Assembly (NCBI RefSeq): GCF_004342025.1
Contig: NZ_SLWN01000003.1
Span: 1 to 64,000, forward strand
Source: Kribbella steppae
Lineage (GTDB): Bacteria > Actinomycetota > Actinomycetes > Propionibacteriales > Kribbellaceae
Direction of reading: 5' to 3'
Length of the DNA: 64,000 nucleotides
Part shown: positions 17,427 to 26,543 of the stretch, one piece after another
Layout: each line of letters opens with the position of its first letter
How positions within the stretch are numbered: the stretch's first letter is position 1
Program-made: the position numbers and the translations under genes
The notes under the pieces: generated by a model
Told to the model about the DNA's origin: nothing
What the model saw: the letters and a program-made list of their open reading frames with translations, nothing else
Database searches by the model: none

Positions 17427-18139
17427 AGCACACCGATCACGGCGACCCTGAGCAGACCGCGAAGAAGGCGGTTGCGGCGCTGGCCCGTACCGTCGACCAG
17501 CTGTCGCGCGATGTCCAGGCGCTCAAGGGCGGGATGCAGCAGACCGCGGCCAAGGCCGAGGTGACCCGGCTGGCCGGCGTGGTGACCGAGCTCGGCGAGA
17601 CCGTCATGCAGGTCACCGGCCACTCCGGCGGCCAGAAGACCGCCGACGTGGAGCCAGTCCGGTCGTGGCTGCGGCTGCCCGAGGACGAGGCCGCTGCCGA
17701 GACGGTGCTGAGCGAGCTGGTGCCGTGGCTGCAGACCGTCTATCTGCGCTACGGCGACGCGCGCGAGACGCTGCCGCCGTGCTGGCTGTGGCATCCCGAC
17801 ATCGTCGAGGAGCTGCTGTGGCTCATGGACGCGTGGACCTCTGCGTTCTACGGCCCGGACGCGTCGCTGCGGCTGGTCGGGGACTGGCACGACCGGCAAC
17901 GCCCCGGCGTCATGCGACGGGTCGGCATCTACGCGGGCGGCTGCGACCTGCCGACCCACCGCGACCACGCGGGGGAGACCGCGGCCGTCGTGCCGCTGAT
18001 CGACGACCTTGACGGGTTCGTCAAGTGGTGGGCCGCGGACCGCGACAACAACGGCCCGGAGCCCACGCGGGAGCAGATCCAGGCCGGTCGCCGCGGCGGC
18101 CTGGCCGCCGTGCCGGACCAGGACGGAGGCTACCGATGA
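17423..18139 (+). CDS. DUF4913-like protein
   Basis: 238 aa. The N-terminal ~60 residues are a coiled-coil-like helix (ALARTVDQLSRDVQALKGG). The core (PPCWLWHPDIVEELLWLMDAW, then a charged loop and WHDRQRPGVMRRV) matches the DUF4913 pattern found repeatedly in actinobacterial conjugative elements. GTG start overlapping the previous TGA, with GGAGGACCAGGA just upstream. Function unknown. Confidence 0.72.
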   Translation: MKHTDHGDPEQTAKKAVAALARTVDQLSRDVQALKGGMQQTAAKAEVTRLAGVVTELGETVMQVTGHSGGQKTADVEPVRSWLRLPEDEAAAETVLSELVPWLQTVYLRYGDARETLPPCWLWHPDIVEELLWLMDAWTSAFYGPDASLRLVGDWHDRQRPGVMRRVGIYAGGCDLPTHRDHAGETAAVVPLIDDLDGFVKWWAADRDNNGPEPTREQIQAGRRGGLAAVPDQDGGYR

Positions 18140-19731
18140 ACACCTTCACCAACCTGCTCGACGCCCTGACCCGCGGCGAGAGCCTCACCGCGCCCCAGAG
18201 CGCGGTCGTTCTCGCGACGGGGCTGATGACGGTCGCTGCGGTTGCCGGCTTGGCGCTGATGATCCACCGCGCGACACGTGCTGTTGCCCGAGGTAACTGG
18301 ACAGGTCGCCAGGTGCTGATCGTGCTAGCGATCCTGGTGGCGTTCACCGTCGCCGGAATCGGCGGTGTGCAGTCGTTCCGCGCCGTCTCGGAGAAGTTCG
18401 ACAGCGCGCTGGTTCCGCTGGTCGCCGACGGCATGGTGATCGCCTGCACCGCGCTGCGGCTGGCCGCGTTGACCCGCGGATGGCGGATCCCGGGCGCGCT
18501 GCTCACGACCAACGTGTTCATCGGCGGCACCGTCAGCTTGAACATCGACGCCGCCAACGGCCAGGCAGACAAGGCGATCGCGCACGCACTCGCGCCGCTG
18601 GCCTACGCGGTGCTAGTCGAGATGCTCGCGCACATGCTGCGGCTGCACCTGAAGCTGTCGCAGCCGGCCCGGGCGAAGCTGTCGGCGCTGACCTGGTTCA
18701 CCTCACCGGTCATCACGACGCGGGTCTGGTTGCACCTGTCCCGCACGGGCGCGACCGACCCGGTCCAGGCCCGGGCGCTGGTCCAGCAGGTCGTCCGCAT
18801 GTCGTCGCGACTGAACACGATCTGCCCGAGCCGCCGCGGCTTCCCGCTCGACTCGGCACGCGCCGCGCGGTCGGCGGCGTTGCAGACGATCCGCGACGGC
18901 CTCCTGACCGCAGGCGAACTCGCCGCGCTGCTGCCGACCACGGGCCGGATGACCGCAGGGGAGCTGCTGGCGATCGTCGATTCCGCGGCCCTCGGTCTGG
19001 CCGTCGACGACCAGCAGTCGCGGGCCGAGTTTCCGGCCTGGCTGGTCCTGTACCTGCTCGCCGCACACCGCGACCAGATCGACCCGACTCCGGTCGACTC
19101 GGCAGACGACGAGCCGGGCGAGAACGCCGAGCCCGAGCTTCTGCCTGCGTGGGCCGTCGGGTACGTGTTCGGAGCGCTCCACCAGCAGAGCCTCACCCGC
19201 ACCGTCGACGAGCAGAGCACCCCCACCAGTGCACCGCTCCAGGCCCGGAACGGTGCACACGCACCGCACCACGACAGCCGCACCAGTGCACCCACGCCAG
19301 TGCAGCCCGCACCCCGCTCCGGTGCACCTGCTCCGGTGCAGCACTCGACCTCACCGGAGCAGGCCGGTGCATCGGTGATCAGTGCACCTGTCGCCGAGTC
19401 TGCACAGAGCGGTGCGGGCGGTCGAGGCAAGCGGTCCGACGAGAGCTACGTGGCTGAGTTGCTGGAGCTGTCGCGCACCAAGCACGGCGGCAAGGCGCTC
19501 ACCCAGCGCCAGATCACCCGCGAGACGGGTGTCGGGTTCCCGAAGGCCCGGCGGCTCGCCGAGCTCGCCGGGTGGGTCGAGCCCGCCGACGGCGTTGCTT
19601 CCGGCGCACCCGTCGTCAACGACCACGACGACACGACCGGACCCGATGCCAACGGCAACGACCAAACCCCGGAACAGCACAACACGACACCAGAAGAAGC
19701 CCGCGAACTCGAAACGAGCAGCAACCGATGA
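18136..19731 (+). CDS. DUF2637 (Spd-like) membrane protein
   Basis: 531 aa. Four to five membrane helices in the first ~165 residues, with MVIACTALRLAALTRGW and LAPLAYAVLVEMLAHMLRLHL, fit DUF2637, a family linked to plasmid spread in actinomycetes. A helical middle and a Pro/Ala-rich linker (about 355-435) follow, then a C-terminal HTH-like segment (LTQRQITRETGVGFPKARRLAELAGW). The linker coincides with dense AGTGCA/GGTGCA motifs. Coupled to neighbours by ATGA. Confidence 0.82.
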   Translation: MNTFTNLLDALTRGESLTAPQSAVVLATGLMTVAAVAGLALMIHRATRAVARGNWTGRQVLIVLAILVAFTVAGIGGVQSFRAVSEKFDSALVPLVADGMVIACTALRLAALTRGWRIPGALLTTNVFIGGTVSLNIDAANGQADKAIAHALAPLAYAVLVEMLAHMLRLHLKLSQPARAKLSALTWFTSPVITTRVWLHLSRTGATDPVQARALVQQVVRMSSRLNTICPSRRGFPLDSARAARSAALQTIRDGLLTAGELAALLPTTGRMTAGELLAIVDSAALGLAVDDQQSRAEFPAWLVLYLLAAHRDQIDPTPVDSADDEPGENAEPELLPAWAVGYVFGALHQQSLTRTVDEQSTPTSAPLQARNGAHAPHHDSRTSAPTPVQPAPRSGAPAPVQHSTSPEQAGASVISAPVAESAQSGAGGRGKRSDESYVAELLELSRTKHGGKALTQRQITRETGVGFPKARRLAELAGWVEPADGVASGAPVVNDHDDTTGPDANGNDQTPEQHNTTPEEARELETSSNR

Positions 19732-20508
19732 AGCACACCACCCAGCGGCACCCGATCCACAGATCAAGCACCCGGATGAGGACCATCCAGCAGTCAGTAG
19801 GCACCTACAGGATGAAGAACCTCGATACACACCATTGCATCACGATCAAGTGGAGTCCTCACTCCGTTTGGACCGGTGGTCTCCGCGTGGCCCGGACAGC
19901 GGTTCCGCCCGCCGCCCCGCGGCACGGTACGGCGGGCGGTGGTGCCGCGTGATGAGCGTGCACGCCGGCCACAGCGCCGACTACCTGACCGGCGCGGTGG
20001 CGGCCGGTCGGGAGAACTACTACACCGGCGCTACCGCCGCCGGCGAGCCGCCCGGCCGCTGGTACGGCAGGGGTGCGGCGGCCCTCGGGTTGCAGGGCGA
20101 GGTCGACGCGCAGGACATGAACGCGCTCTACGAGCGCTACATCGATCCGCGGGACTCGCGTTTCCGCGACCCGGCGCTGTGGGACGAGGCCGAGAACCTC
20201 GGCCACACCGGCCGCGCCTACAAGACCGAGGCCGAGCTGTATGCGTCTGCACTGGCCAACGAACCCGGTGCAGACGCGGAGCGCCGCGAGCAGTTGCGGG
20301 GCGAGGCGGGCCGGAAGGCGCAGAAGAACGTCGCGTTCCACGATGCGACGTTCTCGGTGCAGAAGTCGGTCACGGTGCTCCACACCGCGTTCGAGGCCCA
20401 GGAGGTGCGTGCCCTGCGGGCAGTGCAGCAGGCGCGCAGTGCACTGGACGAGGCCAGGGACAGCGGTGCAGGGGCGGCAACGGTGCACCGGTTGGAGCAG
20501 GCAGTGCA
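19228..20508 (+). repeat. Two clusters of the hexamer (A/G)GTGCA
   Basis: Plus-strand RGTGCA begins at 19228, 19252, 19285, 19299, 19321, 19335, 19366 and 19381, and again at 20267, 20422, 20438, 20465, 20482 and 20503. Within coding sequence they occur in more than one reading frame (for example GGT GCA and GTG CAG), so protein repeats alone do not explain them. Possible protein-binding array. Confidence 0.6.
19728..19952 (+). CDS. Small basic hypothetical protein upstream of the relaxase
   Basis: 74 aa, basic and His/Thr-rich, no recognised domain. Its start overlaps the DUF2637 stop (ATGA) and its TGA overlaps the GTG/ATG start of the relaxase. That double coupling is the main support. 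It might only serve to couple translation. Confidence 0.45.
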   Translation: MKHTTQRHPIHRSSTRMRTIQQSVGTYRMKNLDTHHCITIKWSPHSVWTGGLRVARTAVPPAAPRHGTAGGGAA

Positions 20509-23500
20509 CCGCACCGAGACCGAGGCCGCGACCTGGACGCAGCACCGCAAAGCGGTCGAAGCTGCGATCTGGGCGGGCAACAACGCGGCCCTGGAGTACC
20601 TGGCCGACAAGTCCGGATACGTCCGGATCGGCCACCACGGCGGCGCGTCCGGCCGCTACGCCGACGCGCACGACTGGACGGTGGCGTCGTTCTTCCAGCA
20701 CGACTCACGCGATCACGACCCGCAACTGCACATCCACAACGCGATCCTCAACCGCGTTCAGGGTGCCGACGGCAAGTGGCGCACCCTGGACGGGCAGGGC
20801 CTGTACAAGTACAAGTCCGCCGCCGGCGCGGTCGGTGAGCGGGTCATGGAGCAGCACCTGACCCGCTCGCTCGGGGTCGAGTTCAAGCTGCGACCCGACG
20901 GCGAGGCCCGCGAGATCGTCGGGGTCGACCAGTCCGTGATGGACCTGTTCAGCTCGCGCCGGGTCGCGATCACCAAGAAGACCGCCACGCTCGTCGCACA
21001 GTTCCGCCAGCGGTTCGGGCGCGAACCGAACGCGCTGGAACTGGAACGGATGCAGGAGCGCGCCACGAAGGCGACCCGGCGGGCCAAGTCCCACGACGGA
21101 GAGACCGCAGAGGCACGGCTGGACCGGTGGGACCAGGAGCTGCGCGCGGAGGTCGCCGGAGGACTGGCCACGGTCGCCGACCAGGTGCTCGCCAGGCGAC
21201 AGCGCCAGCAGGACCCGACCCGCTTTGACGAAGACGAGGTGCTCGACATCGCGCTGGCCTCGGTGCAGGACAAGCAGGCCGAGTGGCGCGAGGCCGACCT
21301 GACCCGGGCGATCAGCCTCGCCCTGCCCGACGCGCTCGGCGAGCTGGGACCCGAGGAGATCACCGAGCAGCTGGAGCGGCTGACCCGCAAGGGCCTCGAT
21401 CGCGCGGTGCAGCTCGGGACCGCCAAGCCCGGCGCGGACCAGTTGCCCGCCGAGCTTCGCCTGGCCAACGGCCAGTCCTCCTACGAAGCGCCCGGGCGAG
21501 CCACCTACGCGACCGCGGGACACCTGAACGCCGAGCGGAAGCTGGCCCGCGCAGGCTACGAGCGCGGCGCGCCCTGCATGGCCGAGCAGCAGGCCCGGGC
21601 GTTCGTGAAGGATCTCGCCGCGATGGGTCTGCGGCTCGGCGACGACCAGGCCGCCGCCGTACGCGGGATCTTGTGCTCCGGTGCCACGACCGAGGTTCTG
21701 ATCGGTCCGGCTGGCACCGGGAAGTCCCGCGTGGTCGGCGCCCTCGCTAAGGCATGGGCCGACCCCGTGCCGTGGCACGGCGTACCGCGGCGGGTGGTCG
21801 GGTTGGCGTCGTCGCAGATCGCAACCGAGGTCCTAGCCGCCGACAACGTGCCGGCGCTGAACGTGTCGCGGTGGCTCGCCGCGCAGCAGCGGCTTGCCAA
21901 CGGCGCCTATGCCGCTGCGGATCGCCAATGGATCGTCGGCGAAGGGGACTTGGTGGTGCTCGACGAGTCAGGGATGACCAGCACACAAGACCTCGCGGCG
22001 ATCCGGGAGACCTGCGACCGGCTCGGCGCGAAGTTGCTGCTCGTTGGCGACCAGCGCCAGCTCGCCGCCGTCGGCGCCGGTGGCGGCATGGATCTCGTCA
22101 CCAGCCAGGCCCTCACCCACGAACTGACCGAAACCCGCCGGTTCGACAACGCGTGGGAAGGTCCCGCGTCGCTACGGCTCCGGGCCGGTGACGAATCCGT
22201 GCTGGCCGAGTACCACCGCCGGGGCCGGATCATCGACGGCGGCAACGTCGAGCGCGCCGAGGCACTCGCCGGGGACGCCTGGCTGTCCGATCGCATCCTT
22301 GGATTGCACTCCATGCTGCTGGTCGACACCAATGACCAGGCCGCACGCGTTTCCGCGCAGCTGCGGGCGCGACTGGTGTCACTCGGAATGGTCGGCGACG
22401 CCCGCACCGTCCGACTCGGGATGCAGGGCACTCGAGCTGGAGCCGGCGACATCATCCAGGCCCGTAAGAACGACCGGAAGCTCGCAGGGCAGTCGGGGAA
22501 TACGCGCGCGGTCATCAACCGCGCGCTCTATCGCATCGACGAAGTCCTGCCCGACGGCGGGCTGCGCGTGACGCCGCTCGAGACCGGGTCCACCGGCGAA
22601 GTGCCGGGCGAGACGATGATCCTGTCCGCCGGATACGTCGCCGAACACGTCAGCCTCGGCTACGCCTCCACCGTCCACGCGGCACAGGGTCTGACGGTCG
22701 ACACCTCCTACGGTGTGGTGACGTCCAGCACGTCGCTGAACTCGCTGTACGTGCAGGCCAGTCGCGGCCGGTCGATCAACGCCGTGTATGTGGTCACGCA
22801 GTCCGCGCCGCGCGACGCCGAGCCCGGCGAGACCAGGCGGGCGCTGCACCGCTCGCCGCGCGCGGTGCTGACCGAGATCATGGACGCCGCCGCCGAGCAC
22901 CGGCAGCGATCGGCCACTGAGGCCCGCGACGCGTCCGCTGCCGAAGCGGTCCGGCACCGGACCCCGGCCGAGTTGCTGGCCGACGCGATCGGCATGGCCA
23001 CCGCGACCCGGGCCGCGCAATGGCTCGACCGGGCCGCCGCAGACGGGGCGCTGACGGTCAAGCAGCGCGCCAAGCTCGCCGCCGAAGCAGGCGCGGCGAC
23101 CCTGACCGCGTTGCTTCGACGTGTCGAGCTGGCCGGACACGACCCCGAGGCGGTCCTGTCGGACGCGATCAGCCGCCGCGATCTGGGCAACGCACGCGAG
23201 CTGTCCAACGTGATCCACGACCGGATCACCAAGACGACCCGGCTCGACCCGGTCGGTGCCACTTACAGCGAGCGGCTGCCCGCGGTCGCCGACCCCGCCT
23301 GGGGCGACTACCTGGACCGTCTGGCCCTCGACGCCGACACCGCAGCCCGGGACCTGGCGTTCGATCTGGCCGAAGAGCAGCCCGCGTGGCTGGTCGAGCA
23401 GCTCGGCGAGTGCCCGGACGATGACGCGGACGCCGCCGAGGCGTGGATCGGGCGAGCCGCAGCGGTCGCCGGCTACCGCGACCTGGCTGCCTGGGACTCC

Positions 23501-24547
23501 GACACCAACGCGATCGGCCCGGCGCCGAACGCGGGCCAGACCGAGGCCTACGCTGCGTGGCGCGCAGCGTGGGACGCGCTCGGCCGACACGACGATCACC
23601 GGGCTGAGGCGGAGATGACGGTCGGTCAGCTCCGGGTCCGGGTCGCGGCCTACCAGCGCGAACAGGCATGGGCGCCGCCCTACGTCGGCGAGGAACTCGC
23701 TGCGACCCGCCAGGCCGCCGACAAGGCCCGGCAGCAGGCCGCGCTGCGCGACGCCGAAGCCGAAACCACCAGCGCCCACGAGGCCCGTGAACGCCTGCGG
23801 GCCGAGGCCGACGACGCGCGAGCACTCGCGAAGGCCCACGACGCACTCGTAGCCGAGCTGGCCGAGATCGACGAGGCCCGCGCCGAATGGCTCGCCCACA
23901 CCGCCGCGACGAGAGATGCGGCTGCCCGCGCCCGCTCCGAGCTCAAAGAGCGTGGTGTGCAGGTCGTCGATCGCGCCGAGACCGACCACGGGACGACCTC
24001 GGCTGAGTGGCTGGCCGCCGAGCGCGAGCACGACGACTGGAGAGTGCTCGGCGAAAACGACCTGACCGAGGTCGCCGACGCCCGCGATCGCGACACCGCC
24101 ACCGCACAGCCAGGAGACGAGTTCGTCGAGGCCGAACTGGTCCACGACCAGCTCACCGCCGCCGAGGAGGGCGGCGCGGTGCAGGTCGACGAGATCCCCG
24201 ACGCCGAGGTCGTCGACGCGCACACCGACGACACCGGCCTGACCGATGCGGACGACGAAGCCACGGAGCAACTCGAGGCGCAGGCCCCGGCGGACCTGCG
24301 CACCGTGGCTTCAGCCGAGCCGCGAGTACTCGAAGCCGACGCCCTGCGCGTGCCGACCGCCGACGAGACCGCCGAGGCGGTTCGCCGCGCGCAGCGTGCC
24401 CTCATCGAGGTCCGCCAGCGTGACCAGGCCGACGCCCGGCGCGCCGCCGAAGAAGCCGCACGGCGAGACGAAGAACTCGCCCACTGGCACAACGACGACC
24501 ACGAACAAACCCAACTCGACGCGGAACAGCCGCTCGAACTCACCTGA
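19952..24547 (+). CDS. MobF-family (TraA/TrwC-type) relaxase-helicase
   Basis: 1531 aa. N-terminal TrwC-type relaxase with candidate catalytic tyrosines Y23/Y24 (RENYYTG), GRWYGRGA, and the HUH motif HDPQLHIHN (about 255-263). The second half is a RecD-like superfamily 1 helicase: Walker A GPAGTGKS (about 584), LVVLDESGM, VGDQRQLAAVG, STVHAAQGLT and YVQASRGR. It should nick at oriT, bind the 5' end and unwind the transferred strand. The C-terminus is acidic and helical and ends with DEELAHWHNDDH about 13 residues from the stop. GTG at 19949 is an alternative start. Confidence 0.95.
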   Translation: MSVHAGHSADYLTGAVAAGRENYYTGATAAGEPPGRWYGRGAAALGLQGEVDAQDMNALYERYIDPRDSRFRDPALWDEAENLGHTGRAYKTEAELYASALANEPGADAERREQLRGEAGRKAQKNVAFHDATFSVQKSVTVLHTAFEAQEVRALRAVQQARSALDEARDSGAGAATVHRLEQAVHRTETEAATWTQHRKAVEAAIWAGNNAALEYLADKSGYVRIGHHGGASGRYADAHDWTVASFFQHDSRDHDPQLHIHNAILNRVQGADGKWRTLDGQGLYKYKSAAGAVGERVMEQHLTRSLGVEFKLRPDGEAREIVGVDQSVMDLFSSRRVAITKKTATLVAQFRQRFGREPNALELERMQERATKATRRAKSHDGETAEARLDRWDQELRAEVAGGLATVADQVLARRQRQQDPTRFDEDEVLDIALASVQDKQAEWREADLTRAISLALPDALGELGPEEITEQLERLTRKGLDRAVQLGTAKPGADQLPAELRLANGQSSYEAPGRATYATAGHLNAERKLARAGYERGAPCMAEQQARAFVKDLAAMGLRLGDDQAAAVRGILCSGATTEVLIGPAGTGKSRVVGALAKAWADPVPWHGVPRRVVGLASSQIATEVLAADNVPALNVSRWLAAQQRLANGAYAAADRQWIVGEGDLVVLDESGMTSTQDLAAIRETCDRLGAKLLLVGDQRQLAAVGAGGGMDLVTSQALTHELTETRRFDNAWEGPASLRLRAGDESVLAEYHRRGRIIDGGNVERAEALAGDAWLSDRILGLHSMLLVDTNDQAARVSAQLRARLVSLGMVGDARTVRLGMQGTRAGAGDIIQARKNDRKLAGQSGNTRAVINRALYRIDEVLPDGGLRVTPLETGSTGEVPGETMILSAGYVAEHVSLGYASTVHAAQGLTVDTSYGVVTSSTSLNSLYVQASRGRSINAVYVVTQSAPRDAEPGETRRALHRSPRAVLTEIMDAAAEHRQRSATEARDASAAEAVRHRTPAELLADAIGMATATRAAQWLDRAAADGALTVKQRAKLAAEAGAATLTALLRRVELAGHDPEAVLSDAISRRDLGNARELSNVIHDRITKTTRLDPVGATYSERLPAVADPAWGDYLDRLALDADTAARDLAFDLAEEQPAWLVEQLGECPDDDADAAEAWIGRAAAVAGYRDLAAWDSDTNAIGPAPNAGQTEAYAAWRAAWDALGRHDDHRAEAEMTVGQLRVRVAAYQREQAWAPPYVGEELAATRQAADKARQQAALRDAEAETTSAHEARERLRAEADDARALAKAHDALVAELAEIDEARAEWLAHTAATRDAAARARSELKERGVQVVDRAETDHGTTSAEWLAAEREHDDWRVLGENDLTEVADARDRDTATAQPGDEFVEAELVHDQLTAAEEGGAVQVDEIPDAEVVDAHTDDTGLTDADDEATEQLEAQAPADLRTVASAEPRVLEADALRVPTADETAEAVRRAQRALIEVRQRDQADARRAAEEAARRDEELAHWHNDDHEQTQLDAEQPLELT

Positions 24548-24566
24548 CCCAGGAAGGACGATCACC

Positions 24567-25922
24567 ATGCCGAACGAACCATGGCTCGACGAACTCGTCA
24601 GCAACGTTTTCAACGACCTCGCCCGTCGCCTACCCGGCGGCGACGTCGAACGCCCGCGCGACCTCGCGGTATTCCACGAGCGCCTCGATGAGCTGCGCAC
24701 GCTCGCGGAAACGACGTCCGACCAGCTCCGCTCCGACAACTACGCGTGGCTGTGGCGCACCATGGGCGACGAACTTGGCTTCGTGGTCGACGACCTCGGC
24801 CGCGGCCGGATCACGCCCGAAGACCTGTCCGCAGCGTACGAGCAGTGGAGCGAGCTGGGACGCAGCTACGTTCGCACGATCACCGACAACGGTGACGCCG
24901 ACGCCATCTTCACCACCGCGCCGTCCACAGCCGAACTGGCACACGACAGCTCATCGGACCATCTCGGCGTCGACCCGATCAAAGCCCACCTCGAGCAGCG
25001 CCGAGCCGAAGCCCTGGCCGCCGGCGATCCCTCCCGCGCGGACGAACTCGAGCACACCCTCGTCATGATCGGCGCGACCACCAAGGACTTTGCGTGGCTG
25101 GCCGCGCAGAACGAGCAGCCTGAGACCGACCTTGAGACGCAAAGGTCGAGCGAACGCGCGCGATTGCACTACGCGATCCACGAGTACGCGTTCCAGTACG
25201 ACATCGACGTGCCGCACGGAATGCTCGACGAACTGCCTGCAGGCAGAACCCCTCATTGGCTCCGCGATGACGACGATTTGGAGGCCGACACTCATCCTCT
25301 CAACGCCGACGCCAGTGACACTGACGAGGTCAACACCCAAGAGGCTGGGGTGGGTGGCGAGGACCGGCGCTCGTCCACGGGTGCTGCAGACGAGACGTGG
25401 CCGAGCGCGGCCGAGGTCGACGACAGTGGCGGCGACCTGACTGATGAGGACATGCGCGGTTTGACTGCCGAGTTGGCCGTCGACCCCTACGACGATGTCG
25501 TGTGGGGCGGCGTCGTGATGAGTCGCGCCGACCTGGATCTCGAACTCGAAGAGTGCACCGAGTTCGGCGACCTGGCGGATGCCGCCGATGTCGCAGTGGA
25601 CGACAGCACGATCCAGTCCGAGACCACCGGGGCGCCCGGCCAGGCACCTAATGGCGATGCGGTGACGGCAGAGCCGGAGCTGCACGACTCAGCCGGCACT
25701 GACGAGGTGTCCGCCGCGGTCGAGACCTCGGCGTGCAGCGTCGCGGTCAGCCGCGCATCGGCAACGGTCGAGACTGCGGCGTTGGTCGTCGAAGAGGCCG
25801 CGGGCAACGACCGCGCCGACCAGTTGGCTACCTGGCATGACGACGACCAGGCCGCACAGCGACAGGTCGAAGACCAGGCCAGCAAGGCCAGCACCACCAT
25901 CGGAGACGGCACGGCGCGCTGA
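24567..25922 (+). CDS. Hypothetical acidic protein with LAxWHxDD tail, downstream of relaxase
   Basis: 451 aa. The N-terminal ~240 residues look helical and folded (LAVFHERLDELRTLAETTSDQL; YAWLWRTMGDELGFVVDDLG); the rest is acidic and of low complexity. ADQLATWHDDDQ near residues 416-428 matches the tail motif of the relaxase and the RRQRL protein. ATG follows AGGAAGGA. No family recognised. Position after the relaxase and the shared motif suggest a transfer accessory or a co-transferred substrate. Confidence 0.7.
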   Translation: MPNEPWLDELVSNVFNDLARRLPGGDVERPRDLAVFHERLDELRTLAETTSDQLRSDNYAWLWRTMGDELGFVVDDLGRGRITPEDLSAAYEQWSELGRSYVRTITDNGDADAIFTTAPSTAELAHDSSSDHLGVDPIKAHLEQRRAEALAAGDPSRADELEHTLVMIGATTKDFAWLAAQNEQPETDLETQRSSERARLHYAIHEYAFQYDIDVPHGMLDELPAGRTPHWLRDDDDLEADTHPLNADASDTDEVNTQEAGVGGEDRRSSTGAADETWPSAAEVDDSGGDLTDEDMRGLTAELAVDPYDDVVWGGVVMSRADLDLELEECTEFGDLADAADVAVDDSTIQSETTGAPGQAPNGDAVTAEPELHDSAGTDEVSAAVETSACSVAVSRASATVETAALVVEEAAGNDRADQLATWHDDDQAAQRQVEDQASKASTTIGDGTAR

Positions 25923-25935
25923 CCCGCCGTGCAAC

Positions 25936-25980
25936 GGCCCGCCCCTGCGGGGGCGGGCCACCCCGGCACAAGTGCCGGGC
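25936..25980 (+). terminator. Paired GC-rich hairpins after the transfer operon
   Basis: A perfect 10-bp stem (GGCCCGCCCC / GGGGCGGGCC, loop TGCG) spans 25936-25959, and a second stem (CCCGGCAC / GTGCCGGG) spans 25962-25979. There is no T-run, as is common for actinobacterial terminators. Confidence 0.6.
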
Positions 25981-26035
25981 AAATCCCTTCTGCGGCTGAG
26001 GTTGGTGGGCGGCTACCAGACCGGCCCCCTCCACC

Positions 26036-26123
26036 CGAAGCGGTTCCGAAAGTTCTCGCCTGATGGACGGCGGCGCTTCGCTATTTCCTTGTCCACCAAC
26101 CGAGAACTTTCGGAACCGCTTCG
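26036..26123. repeat. 23-bp perfect inverted repeat, candidate oriT
   Basis: Arms 26036-26058 and 26101-26123 are exact reverse complements (core GCGGTTCCGAAAGTTCTCG) separated by 42 bases. The repeat is intergenic, just downstream of the relaxase operon. Relaxase recognition sites are usually inverted repeats beside a nick site, so oriT is the favoured reading. A replication origin or structured RNA is possible. The nick position cannot be read from sequence. Confidence 0.55.
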
Positions 26124-26241
26124 CGCGGAGCCTCTAGCCGGTCCGGTAGGCGGCAGTAGCCGGCAGGCCCCAAAGGACGGGGCTGCCGCCACACAAGCCC
26201 ACCAGCGGGCAACCAAACGGACCAGTCGCAAGGAGACAACC

Positions 26242-26460
26242 GTGAACAACCGGACCCAGACATCTCACCTGGACCTCATCGAACCCGTTGCTGCGTGCAA
26301 CGACACCGGATGGCCCGCACACCGTGACGTGACACCGGCACCCCAGCCGATCGCGAACGGCAAGGTCGTGAGCATCTGCTCGTGCGGCAGGAAGTTCGTT
26401 GGTATCGACCCTGACCACGCGGACTGGCAGCTCAACGACCACATCGACAGCACCAACTAA
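26242..26460 (+). CDS. Small hypothetical protein with C-x-C motif
   Basis: 72 aa, with SICSCGRKFVG and a C-terminal DPDHADWQLNDHI segment; cysteines and histidines could bind zinc. GTG at 26242 follows AAGGAG at 26230-26235. It is the first gene after the candidate oriT, a position typical of early-expressed leading-region genes. No family recognised. Confidence 0.6.
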   Translation: MNNRTQTSHLDLIEPVAACNDTGWPAHRDVTPAPQPIANGKVVSICSCGRKFVGIDPDHADWQLNDHIDSTN

Positions 26461-26471
26461 CCCACCGGCAC

Positions 26472-26514
26472 GGGGAGCGTCGTGGTGAAGGACCACGCAC
26501 CCACGGCGCTCCCC
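26472..26514 (+). terminator. Hairpin between small gene and methyltransferase
   Basis: GGGGAGCG (26472-26479) pairs with CGCTCCCC (26507-26514), with an inner GTGGT/ACCAC stem. It could terminate or shield the mRNA. Confidence 0.45.
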
Positions 26515-26543
26515 GCACCACTCCTTGGAAGGGAGATGCACTG

